Positions 32,025 to 40,383 of a DNA stretch of 64,000 bases are shown in pieces. How positions within the stretch are numbered: position 1 is the first letter of the stretch; each line of letters starts with the position of its first letter. A program made the translations under genes and the position numbers. The notes under the pieces were generated by a model. It was not told where the DNA came from. It saw only the letters and a list, made by a program, of their open reading frames with translations, and did no database searches. The DNA comes from Postechiella marina (GTDB lineage: Bacteria > Bacteroidota > Bacteroidia > Flavobacteriales > Flavobacteriaceae). The stretch is taken from positions 434,001 through 498,000 of the forward strand of contig NZ_BAABCA010000002.1 in assembly GCF_039538365.1 (NCBI RefSeq), read 5' to 3'.

Positions 32025-34760
32025 TTATGCGAAAACTGCATCAATTACTGCTTGCTGTCTTCTTTTATCTCTTGTACTAGATCCTGGTGCTGGTACCGAA
32101 CTGTATGGTCTTGACATTACTTCTAACTTAACAATATCTAAACGTTGTACAATATGGCTCCATGCCCCCATATTCTTAGGCTCTTCTTGAGCCCAAATAT
32201 AATTCTCTACATTAGGATAACGATCTACTATTTTCTGTATTTTATCTAAATGTAATGGAAATAACTGCTCTAATCTTACTAAAGCGATATGATCTTTACC
32301 AGAAGCTTCTCGCTCTGCTAATAAATCGTAATAAAATTTACCTGTACAGAATACTAATTTTTTAACCGCTTCTGGATTTACCGTATCGTCTATTACCTCT
32401 TCAAATTGACCACTAGATAATTCGCTTATAGACGAAATAGCTTTGGGGTGACGTAGTAAACTTTTTGGTGTAAATACTATTAATGGTTTTCTAAAATCGC
32501 GTTTCATTTGACGACGTAACAAGTGAAAAATACTTGCTGGCGTTGTACAATTTGCAACAATCATATTATCGTTTCCACACAACTGTAAATAACGTTCTAT
32601 TCTAGCCGAGGAATGCTCAGACCCTTGACCTTCGTAACCGTGAGGCAATAATACAACAATACCATTTTGCGACTTCCATTTATCTTCTGCTGCAGATAAA
32701 TATTGATCGAATATAATTTGAGCTCCGTTACTAAAATCTCCAAACTGAGCTTCCCAAATGGTTAGTGTATTTGGGTTTGCCATAGCATAACCATAATCAA
32801 AACCTAACACACCATACTCTGAAAGAAATGAATTATAAATATACATTTCTCCTTTATTCTCTTTATTTGTATTTAACAGGTTAATACGTTCTTCAGAAAT
32901 TTCGTCTCTTAAAATAGCATGACGGTGGCTAAACGTACCTCTCTCTACATCTTGTCCAGAAATACGAACATTAAAACCTTCTTCTAACAAGCTACCGTAA
33001 GCTAAAGTTTCTGCCATTCCCCAATCTAAAGTATCGGTTTCAAAAACCATTTTAGCACGCCCTGCCAAGATACGCTCTGCCTTTCGCAAAAACTTAACAC
33101 CTTCTGGCACGGTAGAGACTACTTTAGAAATACCTTCTAGTTTTTCTTTTGGGTAACCGGTTTCTGCAGGCTTTAACATAGAGTCTATACCTTGACGACT
33201 AAAGCCTCTCCAGCGCTCTTGCATAAACTCTCTAACCTTAGAAGACTCTGCCTCTTTAGATTTTGTATACTCACTCTCTAGCATCTCTTTAAAATCTGCA
33301 ACAATTTTTTCTGAGTATGCTTTATCAATTGTTTTTTCTGCAATTAATTTATCTACATATATTTTAAAAGGGTTATCGTGTTTAGATATTTCCTTATACA
33401 ATTTAGGCTGTGTAAAACGAGGCTCATCCCCTTCGTTATGACCATATTTACGGTATCCTAACAAATCTATATAAACATCTTTTTTATAACGCATTCTGTA
33501 TTCTAATGCCATTTCTACAGCATGTACAACTGCTTCTGCATCGTCTGCATTTACGTGCATTACCGGAGATAAAGTTACCTTTGCAACATCTGTACAATAA
33601 GTACTAGAACGTGCATCTAAATAATTAGTTGTAAAACCTATTTGGTTATTTACAACTATATGTATGGTACCTCCTGTTTTGTATCCGTTTAACTGACTCA
33701 TTTGCGCCACCTCGTAAGCAATACCTTGACCTGCAATTGCAGCATCACCATGTACTAGAATAGGAACAATTTTAGAGTCGTCTCCATTATAATCATCATC
33801 TATCTTAGCTCTTGTAATACCTTCGGCAACTGGGCCAACAGTTTCAAGGTGTGATGGATTTGGCACCAGGTTCATTTTTATAGACTTCCCGTTTTGGTAG
33901 GTTTTATCTAAGGTTAAACCTAAATGATATTTTACGTCTCCATCAATATTCTCATCTTCAAAATCTTTACCATCAAACTCACTTAAAAGCTCGTGCATTG
34001 GTTTTCTAAAAATATTTACCAATGTACTTAAACGCCCACGGTGAGCCATACCTAAAACACACTCTTTTACACCGTACTTCTCTACAGCATAAAACATAAC
34101 ATTGCTTATTGCTGGAATTAACGACTCGCCTCCTTCAAGAGAAAAACGTTTTTGACCAACATATTTGGTTTGCAAAAAGTTTTCGAATGTTACCGCTTGA
34201 TTTAATTTTGAAAGAATATATTTTTTAGTTTCGGCAGAAAACGATGGTTGATTATCGTTTATATTAAGCCTACTTTGCCACCATGCAATAACCTCTGGAT
34301 TACGCAAATACATATACTCTACACCAATAGAACTACAATAAATACGATCTAAATGTTCTAAAATAACACTTAAAGGCTTAGCTCCAATACCTAAAACTTC
34401 TCCTGCCTTAAAAACGGTACTCAAATCGCTTTGCGATAAACCAAAGTTTTCTATGGCTAATGTTGGCGAGTACGTTCTTCTATCTCTTACTGGGTTTGTT
34501 TTGGTAAATAAATGCCCTCGCATTCTATAACCATCAATCAATCTTATAACTTGAAATTCCTTTTGAACATGTTCTGGAATTTGTAAAGTATTATCGTTTA
34601 CATCATCTGTATTTAAACCACTTTCCTCATTTCCAAAATCGTAACCCTGAAAAAAGGCTCTCCAACTTGGCTCTATGGCATCTGGATTTTCTAAATATTG
34701 ATCATATAAATCAGCAAAATATGCTGTATGTGCTGCGTTTAAAAAGGAAAATTTATCCAT
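32025..34760 (-). CDS. sucA: 2-oxoglutarate dehydrogenase E1 component
   Basis: A 911-residue thiamine-diphosphate-dependent E1 that decarboxylates 2-oxoglutarate and loads succinyl onto E2 lipoate. Features: the N-terminal FLNAAHTAYFADLY segment that binds E2, AHRGRLSTLVNIFRKP, VHGDAAIAGQGIAYE (thiamine/Mg region), YRKYGHNEGDEPRFTQP and the C-terminal pyrimidine-binding domain with RGTFSHRHA and LPHGYEGQGSEHSSAR. Length is normal (about 930). It heads the sucA-odhB operon. A divergent small outer-membrane gene begins 158 bp upstream. Confidence 0.96.
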   Translation of the reverse strand: MDKFSFLNAAHTAYFADLYDQYLENPDAIEPSWRAFFQGYDFGNEESGLNTDDVNDNTLQIPEHVQKEFQVIRLIDGYRMRGHLFTKTNPVRDRRTYSPTLAIENFGLSQSDLSTVFKAGEVLGIGAKPLSVILEHLDRIYCSSIGVEYMYLRNPEVIAWWQSRLNINDNQPSFSAETKKYILSKLNQAVTFENFLQTKYVGQKRFSLEGGESLIPAISNVMFYAVEKYGVKECVLGMAHRGRLSTLVNIFRKPMHELLSEFDGKDFEDENIDGDVKYHLGLTLDKTYQNGKSIKMNLVPNPSHLETVGPVAEGITRAKIDDDYNGDDSKIVPILVHGDAAIAGQGIAYEVAQMSQLNGYKTGGTIHIVVNNQIGFTTNYLDARSSTYCTDVAKVTLSPVMHVNADDAEAVVHAVEMALEYRMRYKKDVYIDLLGYRKYGHNEGDEPRFTQPKLYKEISKHDNPFKIYVDKLIAEKTIDKAYSEKIVADFKEMLESEYTKSKEAESSKVREFMQERWRGFSRQGIDSMLKPAETGYPKEKLEGISKVVSTVPEGVKFLRKAERILAGRAKMVFETDTLDWGMAETLAYGSLLEEGFNVRISGQDVERGTFSHRHAILRDEISEERINLLNTNKENKGEMYIYNSFLSEYGVLGFDYGYAMANPNTLTIWEAQFGDFSNGAQIIFDQYLSAAEDKWKSQNGIVVLLPHGYEGQGSEHSSARIERYLQLCGNDNMIVANCTTPASIFHLLRRQMKRDFRKPLIVFTPKSLLRHPKAISSISELSSGQFEEVIDDTVNPEAVKKLVFCTGKFYYDLLAEREASGKDHIALVRLEQLFPLHLDKIQKIVDRYPNVENYIWAQEEPKNMGAWSHIVQRLDIVKLEVMSRPYSSVPAPGSSTRDKRRQQAVIDAVFA

Positions 34761-34918
34761 TATTACTTTTATCCTATATCGATTTAGTCAAAAATATTTT
34801 TCAAAAATACAACTTTTACGAAAAATAGATGTTTGTTTTGTTATATTTATAAGCTTAAGAAGCACTTTTAGAAAATAAGTGTTATTTTATGTTAAATTAT
34901 TAAAGGTTTCTAGTTTCT

Positions 34919-35449
34919 ATGGGTTTAATTAATGGTATTATTAAAAAAGGTGTATTAATCTTATCTATTTTTCTTTTTTTCGCAAATTCTAGCAACGCTC
35001 AAGAATATAAAAGTGATTTTTGGGAACATGTTCGCTTTGGCGGAAGCTTTGGTTTAAATTTCGCAAACGATTTTTTTAGCGCAACTATTGCACCAAGTGC
35101 CATTTATCAAGTTGATGAAAAACTTGCTTTTGGAGTGGGTTTAAATGCTACGTTTAATAGCCAAAAAGACATTTACAAATCAACTATTTTAGGCGGGAGC
35201 TTAATTGGTTTATATAATCCATTTAATGCTATACAACTTTCGGCAGAATTTGAAGAGCTAAATGTTAATAGAAAATACGATAGTAGTTTAAATATTGCTA
35301 ACAATAACTACTGGACACCTGCCCTGTTTTTAGGAGCTGGCTATAGACAAGGCAATATTACTCTTGGAGTAAGGTATGATGTACTGCACGACAAAGACAA
35401 AAGTATTTATGTAGACGCTTGGGCTCCTTTTGTTAGGTTTTATTTCTAG
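34919..35449 (+). CDS. Small outer-membrane beta-barrel protein
   Basis: A 176-residue protein with a signal peptide (about 1-27, ending SNAQ) and an OmpX/OmpW-size barrel: alternating strands such as VRFGGSFGLNFAND, AFGVGLNATFNS, LFLGAGYRQGNITLGVRYDVLHD, ending in Phe (FVRFYF), the usual assembly signal. Homologues next to sucA are, as I recall, often labelled 'alpha-ketoglutarate decarboxylase'; nothing in the sequence supports an enzyme, and the label probably comes from the neighbour. Cargo or role unknown. Confidence 0.75.
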   Translation: MGLINGIIKKGVLILSIFLFFANSSNAQEYKSDFWEHVRFGGSFGLNFANDFFSATIAPSAIYQVDEKLAFGVGLNATFNSQKDIYKSTILGGSLIGLYNPFNAIQLSAEFEELNVNRKYDSSLNIANNNYWTPALFLGAGYRQGNITLGVRYDVLHDKDKSIYVDAWAPFVRFYF

Positions 35450-35465
35450 TTAAAAAAACAGCTTA

Positions 35466-35532
35466 AATATTGAAGGCTCTACACCATTACAATGCAGAGC
35501 CTTCTTAATTCTCCCTAAGAACTAATTAATAG
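35466..35532 (-). ncRNA. Candidate small RNA B (distal copy of a tandem pair)
   Basis: On the minus strand, downstream of the copy-1 promoter. It begins with the same GCTATTAATTAG-type... segment as RNA A except one base (T for A at the repeat difference near 35534), includes TTAGGGAGAA, then a 9-bp hairpin GAAGGCTCT/AGAGCCTTC (35472-35504) with an extra inner CATT/AATG stem, and a short U-rich tail. No start codon follows the AGGGAGAA sequence. The two RNAs share the 5' segment and differ in the hairpin. Confidence 0.4.
35472..35504. terminator. Hairpin ending the outer-membrane gene and candidate RNA B
   Basis: GAAGGCTCT (35472-35480) and AGAGCCTTC (35496-35504), 9 bp. T-richness on either side is modest, so termination may be partial in both directions. 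It lies 23 nt after the stop of the plus-strand barrel gene. Confidence 0.55.
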
Positions 35533-35593
35533 CACTGTAAAGGTAATACTGAATATCATGATATGAAATACGTACTTATGCGTATTTTTAAAA
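35509..35593 (-). repeat. 85-bp direct repeat, copy 1 (palindrome, promoter and RNA 5' part)
   Basis: Identical to copy 2 (35661-35745) at 82 of 85 positions. On the minus strand it holds, in order, the palindrome AAATACG-N8-CGTATTT (35566-35587), TTTC (35568-35565), a 19-nt spacer, TACCTTTA (35545-35538) and the shared segment ending TTAGGGAGAA. Period of the duplication is 152 bp. Confidence 0.9.
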
Positions 35594-35613
35594 TCACTCT
35601 AAAATAATCACAA

Positions 35614-35684
35614 ATAAAAAAGCCCTAAACCTTTTACAATTTAGAGCTCTTTATAATTATTTCTCCCTAAGAACTAATTAATAG
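35614..35684 (-). ncRNA. Candidate small RNA A (copy next to the response regulator)
   Basis: Expected to start near 35684, 6 nt after a TACCTTTA -7-like element (35697-35690) that has TTTC 19 nt upstream. The RNA runs through TTAGTTCTTAGGGAGAA, then a hairpin AGCTCTAAA/TTTAGGGCT (35648-35640 with 35629-35621, one G-U) followed by a U run: a good intrinsic terminator. About 70 nt with no open frame. The promoter departs from consensus at one base in each element, which suggests dependence on an activator at the adjacent palindrome. Confidence 0.45.
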
Positions 35685-35745
35685 CTCTGTAAAGGTAATA
35701 TTGAATACCATGATATGAAATACGTACTTATGCGTATTTTTAAAA
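35661..35745 (-). repeat. 85-bp direct repeat, copy 2 (overlaps the response-regulator stop codon)
   Basis: Second copy of the unit at 35509-35593. Its upstream end overlaps the last 6 bp of the response-regulator gene. Palindrome at 35718-35739, -33-like TTTC at 35720-35717, -7-like TACCTTTA at 35697-35690. Confidence 0.9.
35718..35739. promoter_or_regulatory. Palindromic operator candidate (AAATACG-N8-CGTATTT), copy 2
   Basis: Arms AAATACG and CGTATTT are perfect; the spacer is TACTTATG. It is unchanged in both copies (the other at 35566-35587) although flanking bases differ, and it touches the -33 element of each candidate RNA. LuxR-type regulators bind such short inverted repeats, and a LuxR-type response regulator gene ends directly beside it. 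Confidence 0.5.
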
Positions 35746-36372
35746 ATGATATTTATTAACGTTTGCCCAAATAGACAGAGAAGCAGGTTTATTATCTAAC
35801 TGAAGCTTAGAAACTATATGACTTCTATGCTTATGTATTGTTTTTATTGACACACATAATTCGTCTGCAATTTCCTGACTTGTTTTATTTTGAGCAATTA
35901 ACTTTATTATTTTAAATTCTGCTTTGGTTAACAAATTTAAACCCTCTGGCTTATTATCTAAATCGCTTACACTAAGTAAAGAAGCTATCTCTTCGCTAAA
36001 ATAAGGCCTGTTATTTAGTGCATGTTCTATACAGGTTTCTATTTCTTCTACAGCAAATTCTTTTAAAATGTAACCATATACATTAAAAGCTTTTGCCTGT
36101 CTAAATAATTCTTCTTCTTTATCAAAAGTGATAAGAATAACTTTGGTATTAAGATTGTTTTTAAAAACAGCCTCTGCAACCTCTAAACCTGTCCTGTTAG
36201 GCATTTGAATATCTAAAACAGCTATTTCTGGTTTTAATTTTACAATTAAATTGTAAGCCGAGCTACCATCTTGAGCGCTTCCAACAATATTAAAACCCCT
36301 AGAGGTTAAAAAATCTGTTAAACCACGAAGCATGAGCGGATGGTCGTCTGCTATAACGATGGATGTATTCAT
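35740..36372 (-). CDS. NarL/FixJ (LuxR-type) response regulator, orphan
   Basis: A 210-residue two-component regulator. Receiver domain (about 1-120) with acidic pocket Asp9-Asp10, phospho-acceptor Asp54 in VLDIQMPN and the Lys in ILKEF; LuxR-type helix-turn-helix (about 145-207) with LTKAEFKIIKLIAQNKTSQE and SIKTIHKHRSHIVSKL. No histidine kinase is encoded in the window. It follows the retropepsin-like gene by 31 nt on the same strand. Directly after its stop come two copies of a palindrome-promoter-RNA unit that it may control. Confidence 0.93.
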   Translation of the reverse strand: MNTSIVIADDHPLMLRGLTDFLTSRGFNIVGSAQDGSSAYNLIVKLKPEIAVLDIQMPNRTGLEVAEAVFKNNLNTKVILITFDKEEELFRQAKAFNVYGYILKEFAVEEIETCIEHALNNRPYFSEEIASLLSVSDLDNKPEGLNLLTKAEFKIIKLIAQNKTSQEIADELCVSIKTIHKHRSHIVSKLQLDNKPASLSIWANVNKYHF

Positions 36373-36403
36373 TTTATTAAGAGAGAATTAACTTGCTATC
36401 AAT

Positions 36404-36847
36404 TTATAATTTTAAATATAAATATTTCTTTTCATAATCTATAATTCCTTTAGCCTTTTTTAGAATATCTGCACCTATTATACCATCAACTGGTCTAGAA
36501 TTATGATTAATTAGCGCTGTGTTAACATGTGTTAAATCAAAAAGGATTAAAACAATTTTATTATGACTCCATTTTCCAATCTTAATTTTGTTCTTTTTAG
36601 ACATTTTAGTCTCCATGTCTGTTGCACCAGCTCCAGCTGCCTTTACCAAAGAGTCTTTAGCATTTAATTTAAAGATTTCAATAGCTTCAAACCCAACGCA
36701 AGAACTCGAGGCGCCAGTATCTAAAATAAACACGCCTTTTTTACCGTTTATAGTTGCCTTTATTTCAAAATGATTGGTTTTAGTAAGATGAAGTTTCACC
36801 TTTGCATAACCCTTATTTAAAAGAAAACTTTGAAGCGTTTCTGTCAT
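36404..36847 (-). CDS. Retropepsin-like aspartic protease family protein
   Basis: A 147-residue protein with one aspartic-protease half-domain: Asp43 in FILDTGASSSCVG, and the second family landmark VDGIIGADILKKA near residues 118-130. It would work as a homodimer like retroviral proteases. No signal peptide or membrane segment. It precedes the response regulator with a 31-nt gap, so they probably share a transcript. A TACTTTTG -7 element lies at 36874-36867. Substrate unknown; a role in the regulator's signalling is possible but not shown. Confidence 0.85.
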   Translation of the reverse strand: MTETLQSFLLNKGYAKVKLHLTKTNHFEIKATINGKKGVFILDTGASSSCVGFEAIEIFKLNAKDSLVKAAGAGATDMETKMSKKNKIKIGKWSHNKIVLILFDLTHVNTALINHNSRPVDGIIGADILKKAKGIIDYEKKYLYLKL

Positions 36848-37005
36848 ACCTTATTAATTTCAACCTCAAAAGTATTACAATAAGCACAATAAAACGCAAA
36901 AGTAAATACAAAAGTAATTATTCTTTAAAATTGACAGCTATAGTGTTTTCTCACTACCAAAGCAACACCATAATAAAGCAACACAAAATTAAGACTAGTA
37001 AATTA

Positions 37006-37749
37006 TTACAAAAAACGCCCTTCGACAATAGACATAAAACGCTCTTCGAATTCTTCTTTACCCTCCCAATTATTATAATCTGGCTTAACCATATCGTTTA
37101 TAAAACGGGAAGCTTCATTAAAAGACGCAAGTGTATTTAATTGCGATACAACACGGTCATAATCGGCATTTTGCCCATCAAATAAATGCTTAACAAAAGC
37201 TATTTTATCGTTTAAACCAATATTAAGTCCACCTTTTTTTATGGTATCGTTTAACGATTTTTTCTCGTTACTAATCTCTTCTTTTTTTGCTTGAGAAACA
37301 GGCTCGAAAACAGGCATTTCTTGATATCCAGAAGCAAGATCTTCTAAATCGTTTTTAATAAATTTCTTTTTAGGTAAAACACCATCTAACATCGCATCAA
37401 TCTCATGGGTTTCTTCTGGCATTTGTGCCACCATATCTTTAATGGTTTCCATTAAAGGCTCTGTTATTTCTTCTTCTTTATCGTCAAGATTTATGTAAAG
37501 TTTATCTTCTACCTCAATAGTGTCGCTAATTTTATTATTAAAAGCGGTATCTAACATACCAAAAAAAGATGAATCGTTACCAATAGTTGGCATTTCGTCT
37601 TCAAAGTTTTCTTGAGCAAATTTAAGCACAGATAACTTCTCGAATAACTCTTTTACCTCAGTATGCATTTTAACAACATCTTCTTTTCCTTTTAATTTAA
37701 GAATTCGATGAGCAATACTAATTAGTTCAGACTCTAACTTCTTCTTCAT
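37006..37749 (-). CDS. Conserved hypothetical protein (Bacteroidota)
   Basis: A 247-residue, strongly acidic cytoplasmic protein without signal or membrane segments. An N-terminal helical part (about 1-50, KKKLESELISIAHRILKLKG) leads through an acidic linker to a C-terminal helical domain (about 175-245) with LNDKIAFVKHLFDG, YDRVVSQLNTLASF and EEFEERFMSIVE. The C-terminal domain looks like a recurring module I have seen in flavobacterial hypothetical proteins, but I cannot name it. It is a single-gene unit diverging from tdk. Confidence 0.6.
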   Translation of the reverse strand: MKKKLESELISIAHRILKLKGKEDVVKMHTEVKELFEKLSVLKFAQENFEDEMPTIGNDSSFFGMLDTAFNNKISDTIEVEDKLYINLDDKEEEITEPLMETIKDMVAQMPEETHEIDAMLDGVLPKKKFIKNDLEDLASGYQEMPVFEPVSQAKKEEISNEKKSLNDTIKKGGLNIGLNDKIAFVKHLFDGQNADYDRVVSQLNTLASFNEASRFINDMVKPDYNNWEGKEEFEERFMSIVEGRFL

Positions 37750-38015
37750 TATATTTTATTTTAAATTAATGATGTTTAGCTTTTTCTTTTTTAATAAATT
37801 TACGCCACCTTTATACAACCGAATATTAGCTTTGTTTAATAAACTAATTTAAACTTTTTTTATTGGTTAGAAAAATTGCATTTCGCACATTTTTTTGTCC
37901 TTTTTTTATTTTGTAGCTATACTGTGCAACTCAAAAAAGCCTTTAAGTAGCTGCTAAATATCTAATTTTCGCCTGTATTAAAAAGTTATAATAAGTTCAA
38001 TGTTAAAATTACAAA

Positions 38016-38663
38016 ATGTTTCTTGAAAATACAGTAAATCATAAAGAACAATTTGGATGGATAGAAGTTATTTGTGGCTCTATGTTTTCTGGAAAGACCG
38101 AAGAATTAATTCGCAGGCTTAAACGTGCTCAATTTGCAAGGCAAAAAGTAGAAATTTTTAAGCCAGCTATAGATGTGCGTTATAACGAAGAAATGGTTGT
38201 GTCTCACGACTCGAACGAAATTAGATCGACTCCAGTACCTGCAGCTGCTAATATCCCTATTTTGGCCGATGGTTGCGATGTTGTTGGTATAGACGAGGCT
38301 CAATTTTTTGACAACGAAATTGTACGCATATGTAACGACCTAGCTAACAAAGGCATACGTGTTATTGTTGCCGGGTTAGATATGGATTTTAAAGGTAATC
38401 CTTTTGGCCCAATGCCTTATTTAATGGCTACTGCCGACTATGTTACAAAAGTTCATGCTGTTTGTACAAGAACTGGAAATTTGGCTCAATACAGCTATAG
38501 AAAAGCAAAAAATGACAATCTTGTTCTTTTAGGTGAAGTTGATGAGTACGAACCCTTAAGTAGAGCTGCTTATTACAAAGCCATGACTCGTGATAAAATT
38601 CGTAATATGAACGTTAACGACGTTGAGGAATTCCCTTCTAAAAATGAAGAATCGGATGACTAA
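38016..38663 (+). CDS. tdk: Thymidine kinase
   Basis: A 215-residue type II thymidine kinase that phosphorylates thymidine to dTMP for salvage. P-loop GSMFSGKT at residues 21-28; DEAQFF as Walker-B-like motif; and the nucleoside-binding lasso region HAVCTRTGNLAQYSYRK. Most bacterial enzymes have two CxxC pairs holding zinc in this region; here only one Cys of the pair remains (CTRTGN), so the zinc site appears lost. The alr gene starts inside its last codons. Confidence 0.95.
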   Translation: MFLENTVNHKEQFGWIEVICGSMFSGKTEELIRRLKRAQFARQKVEIFKPAIDVRYNEEMVVSHDSNEIRSTPVPAAANIPILADGCDVVGIDEAQFFDNEIVRICNDLANKGIRVIVAGLDMDFKGNPFGPMPYLMATADYVTKVHAVCTRTGNLAQYSYRKAKNDNLVLLGEVDEYEPLSRAAYYKAMTRDKIRNMNVNDVEEFPSKNEESDD

Positions 38664-39765
38664 AGTTGAAGAAACCGTTTTAGAAATAGATTTAAAAGCT
38701 TTAAAACATAATTTTAACCACTTAAAATCTAAAATAAAAAGCAGCACAAAATTTATGGCTGTTGTAAAAGCTTATGCTTACGGTAATGAAGCTATAGAAA
38801 TTGCTAAACACTTACAGAGTTTTGGTGCAGACTACTTTGCAGTCGCTTATTTAAACGAAGGTATTGCATTACGAAATTCTGGCATTACCAAACCTATTTT
38901 AGTACTACATCCGCAGGCTATAAATTTTAAAAAAATAATAGAATATAATTTAGAACCTAGCATTTACAGCTCTAAAATATTAGAAAAATTTATAAGCGTA
39001 GCTTTTCAAGAAAAACTAAAAGATTATCCCGTTCATATTAAGTTTAACACAGGTTTAAACAGATTAGGTTTTTGGCAAGATGATATAAAATATATTGCAA
39101 AAACAGTTAACGAAACCAAAAATATAAGTGTAAAATCTATATTCTCTCATTTGGCAGCAAGTGAAGATTTAGAAGAAAAAACATTCACACTAAACCAAAT
39201 TGAAAAATTTAAAAGTATAGCCGATAATTTCAAAAAAGAAATAGGTTATAAACCTTGGCTTCATATGTGTAATACATCTGGAATATTAAATTATCCTGAA
39301 GCGCATTTAGATATGGTTAGAAGTGGCATTGGTTTATATGGTTTTGGAAATTCTGAAAAAGAGAACAAAAACCTTATACCTATAGGAAGCTTAAAAACAA
39401 TTATTTCTCAAATTCACCATATAAAAAAAGGAGATTCTGTTGGCTACAATAGAGCCTTTAAAAGCAACAAAAGTCAAAAAACAGCTACACTACCTATTGG
39501 CCACGCCGATGGCATTAGAAGACAATACGGTAATGGCAACGGGTTTGTTTATATAAACAATAAAAAAGCACCAATAATAGGAAATGTTTGCATGGACATG
39601 ATTATGGTAGACATTACACATATAGATTGCGAAGAAGGAGACGAAGTTGTTATTTTTGACGCCAATACCACAGCAGAAAGCTTAGCTATTGCATCCAACA
39701 CAATTTCTTACGAACTTATTACTGGTATTTCTCAACGGGTTAAAAGACGTTTTATAAATCTTTAA
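38656..39765 (+). CDS. alr: Alanine racemase
   Basis: A PLP enzyme converting L- to D-alanine for peptidoglycan. The open frame extends upstream to 38623, but the start at 38656 (369 residues, MTKVEETVLEIDLKALKHN) is preferred because it aligns with the usual N-terminus and leaves an 8-nt overlap with tdk. Lys38 in AVVKAYAYG binds PLP, and the catalytic Tyr is in SVGYNRAF; GNVCMDMIMVD is the C-terminal domain signature. The tight overlap implies translational coupling with tdk. Confidence 0.94.
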   Translation: MTKVEETVLEIDLKALKHNFNHLKSKIKSSTKFMAVVKAYAYGNEAIEIAKHLQSFGADYFAVAYLNEGIALRNSGITKPILVLHPQAINFKKIIEYNLEPSIYSSKILEKFISVAFQEKLKDYPVHIKFNTGLNRLGFWQDDIKYIAKTVNETKNISVKSIFSHLAASEDLEEKTFTLNQIEKFKSIADNFKKEIGYKPWLHMCNTSGILNYPEAHLDMVRSGIGLYGFGNSEKENKNLIPIGSLKTIISQIHHIKKGDSVGYNRAFKSNKSQKTATLPIGHADGIRRQYGNGNGFVYINNKKAPIIGNVCMDMIMVDITHIDCEEGDEVVIFDANTTAESLAIASNTISYELITGISQRVKRRFINL

Positions 39766-39842
39766 TACTTATAAAACATTTAAAATTGTGACTTTTTAAC
39801 TATATTGTGTCCAACTTATTAATTAACTAATAAATTTAAATT

Positions 39843-40244
39843 ATGCTTAAAGAGTTTAAGGATTTTGCTATGAAAGGCAACCTAGTAGACATTGCTGTAG
39901 GTTTTGTTATGGGTGCTGCTTTTAAAGAAGTTGTAACTTCATTTACAGGAGGAATTGTTTCTCCATTAATTGGATTAATTTTCGATTCAGATTTCAAATC
40001 ATTAAGACATAAATTAAAAGACGGAACCTTAGACGAAACAGGAAAAATGGTTGGAGAAGTATACTTAGAATATGGTACATTTTTAACAAACATTATAGAC
40101 TTTATAATTGTTGCATTTGTAATGTTCTTAGTTGTTAAAGGTGTTAATAACATGAAAAAGAAAGAAGAAGAAGCTCCAGCAGCACCTGCAGGACCATCTC
40201 AAGAAGATTTACTTTCTGAAATTAGAGATTTACTTAAAAAATAA
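39843..40244 (+). CDS. mscL: Large-conductance mechanosensitive channel
   Basis: A 133-residue channel that opens at high membrane tension to release solutes. The N-terminal amphipathic helix and first membrane helix are visible in FAMKGNLVDIAVGFVMGAAF, the second helix in the NIIDFIIVAFVMFLVVKGVNNM region, and a charged cytoplasmic helix at the C-terminus (SEIRDLLKK). Normal length. Monocistronic, with a terminator downstream. Confidence 0.96.
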   Translation: MLKEFKDFAMKGNLVDIAVGFVMGAAFKEVVTSFTGGIVSPLIGLIFDSDFKSLRHKLKDGTLDETGKMVGEVYLEYGTFLTNIIDFIIVAFVMFLVVKGVNNMKKKEEEAPAAPAGPSQEDLLSEIRDLLKK

Positions 40245-40282
40245 CAAAATGTTAATTATATAACAACGTGTTATTTGTTGTT

Positions 40283-40318
40283 AAAAAGCCCTTGTTTTCT
40301 AAAAATGAGGGCTTTTTT
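40283..40318 (+). terminator. Intrinsic terminator of mscL
   Basis: AAAAAGCCCT (40283-40292) and AGGGCTTTTT (40308-40317) with a 15-nt loop and T run. Confidence 0.85.
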
Positions 40319-40320
40319 AA

Positions 40321-40350
40321 TTTGTAAACTAGAATTAATAGCTAATTTTG
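40321..40350 (+). promoter_or_regulatory. asd promoter (TTTG-N18-TAATTTTG)
   Basis: TTTG at 40321-40324 and TAATTTTG at 40343-40350 match both Bacteroidota promoter elements with an 18-nt spacer, 33 nt before the asd ATG. Confidence 0.6.
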
Positions 40351-40383
40351 CGTACTCAATAATTATTACAAAAACACAAAAAG

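Noticed and set aside
35718..35739. Palindrome read as the terminator of the response-regulator gene
   Set aside because: On the minus strand no T run follows the stem, and its exact conservation beside promoter elements in both copies fits an operator better.
35509..35745. The two 85-bp repeats considered as CRISPR or as insertion-site duplications
   Set aside because: Only two copies, much longer than CRISPR repeats, and each holds a promoter-like pair and palindrome; no mobile element lies between them.
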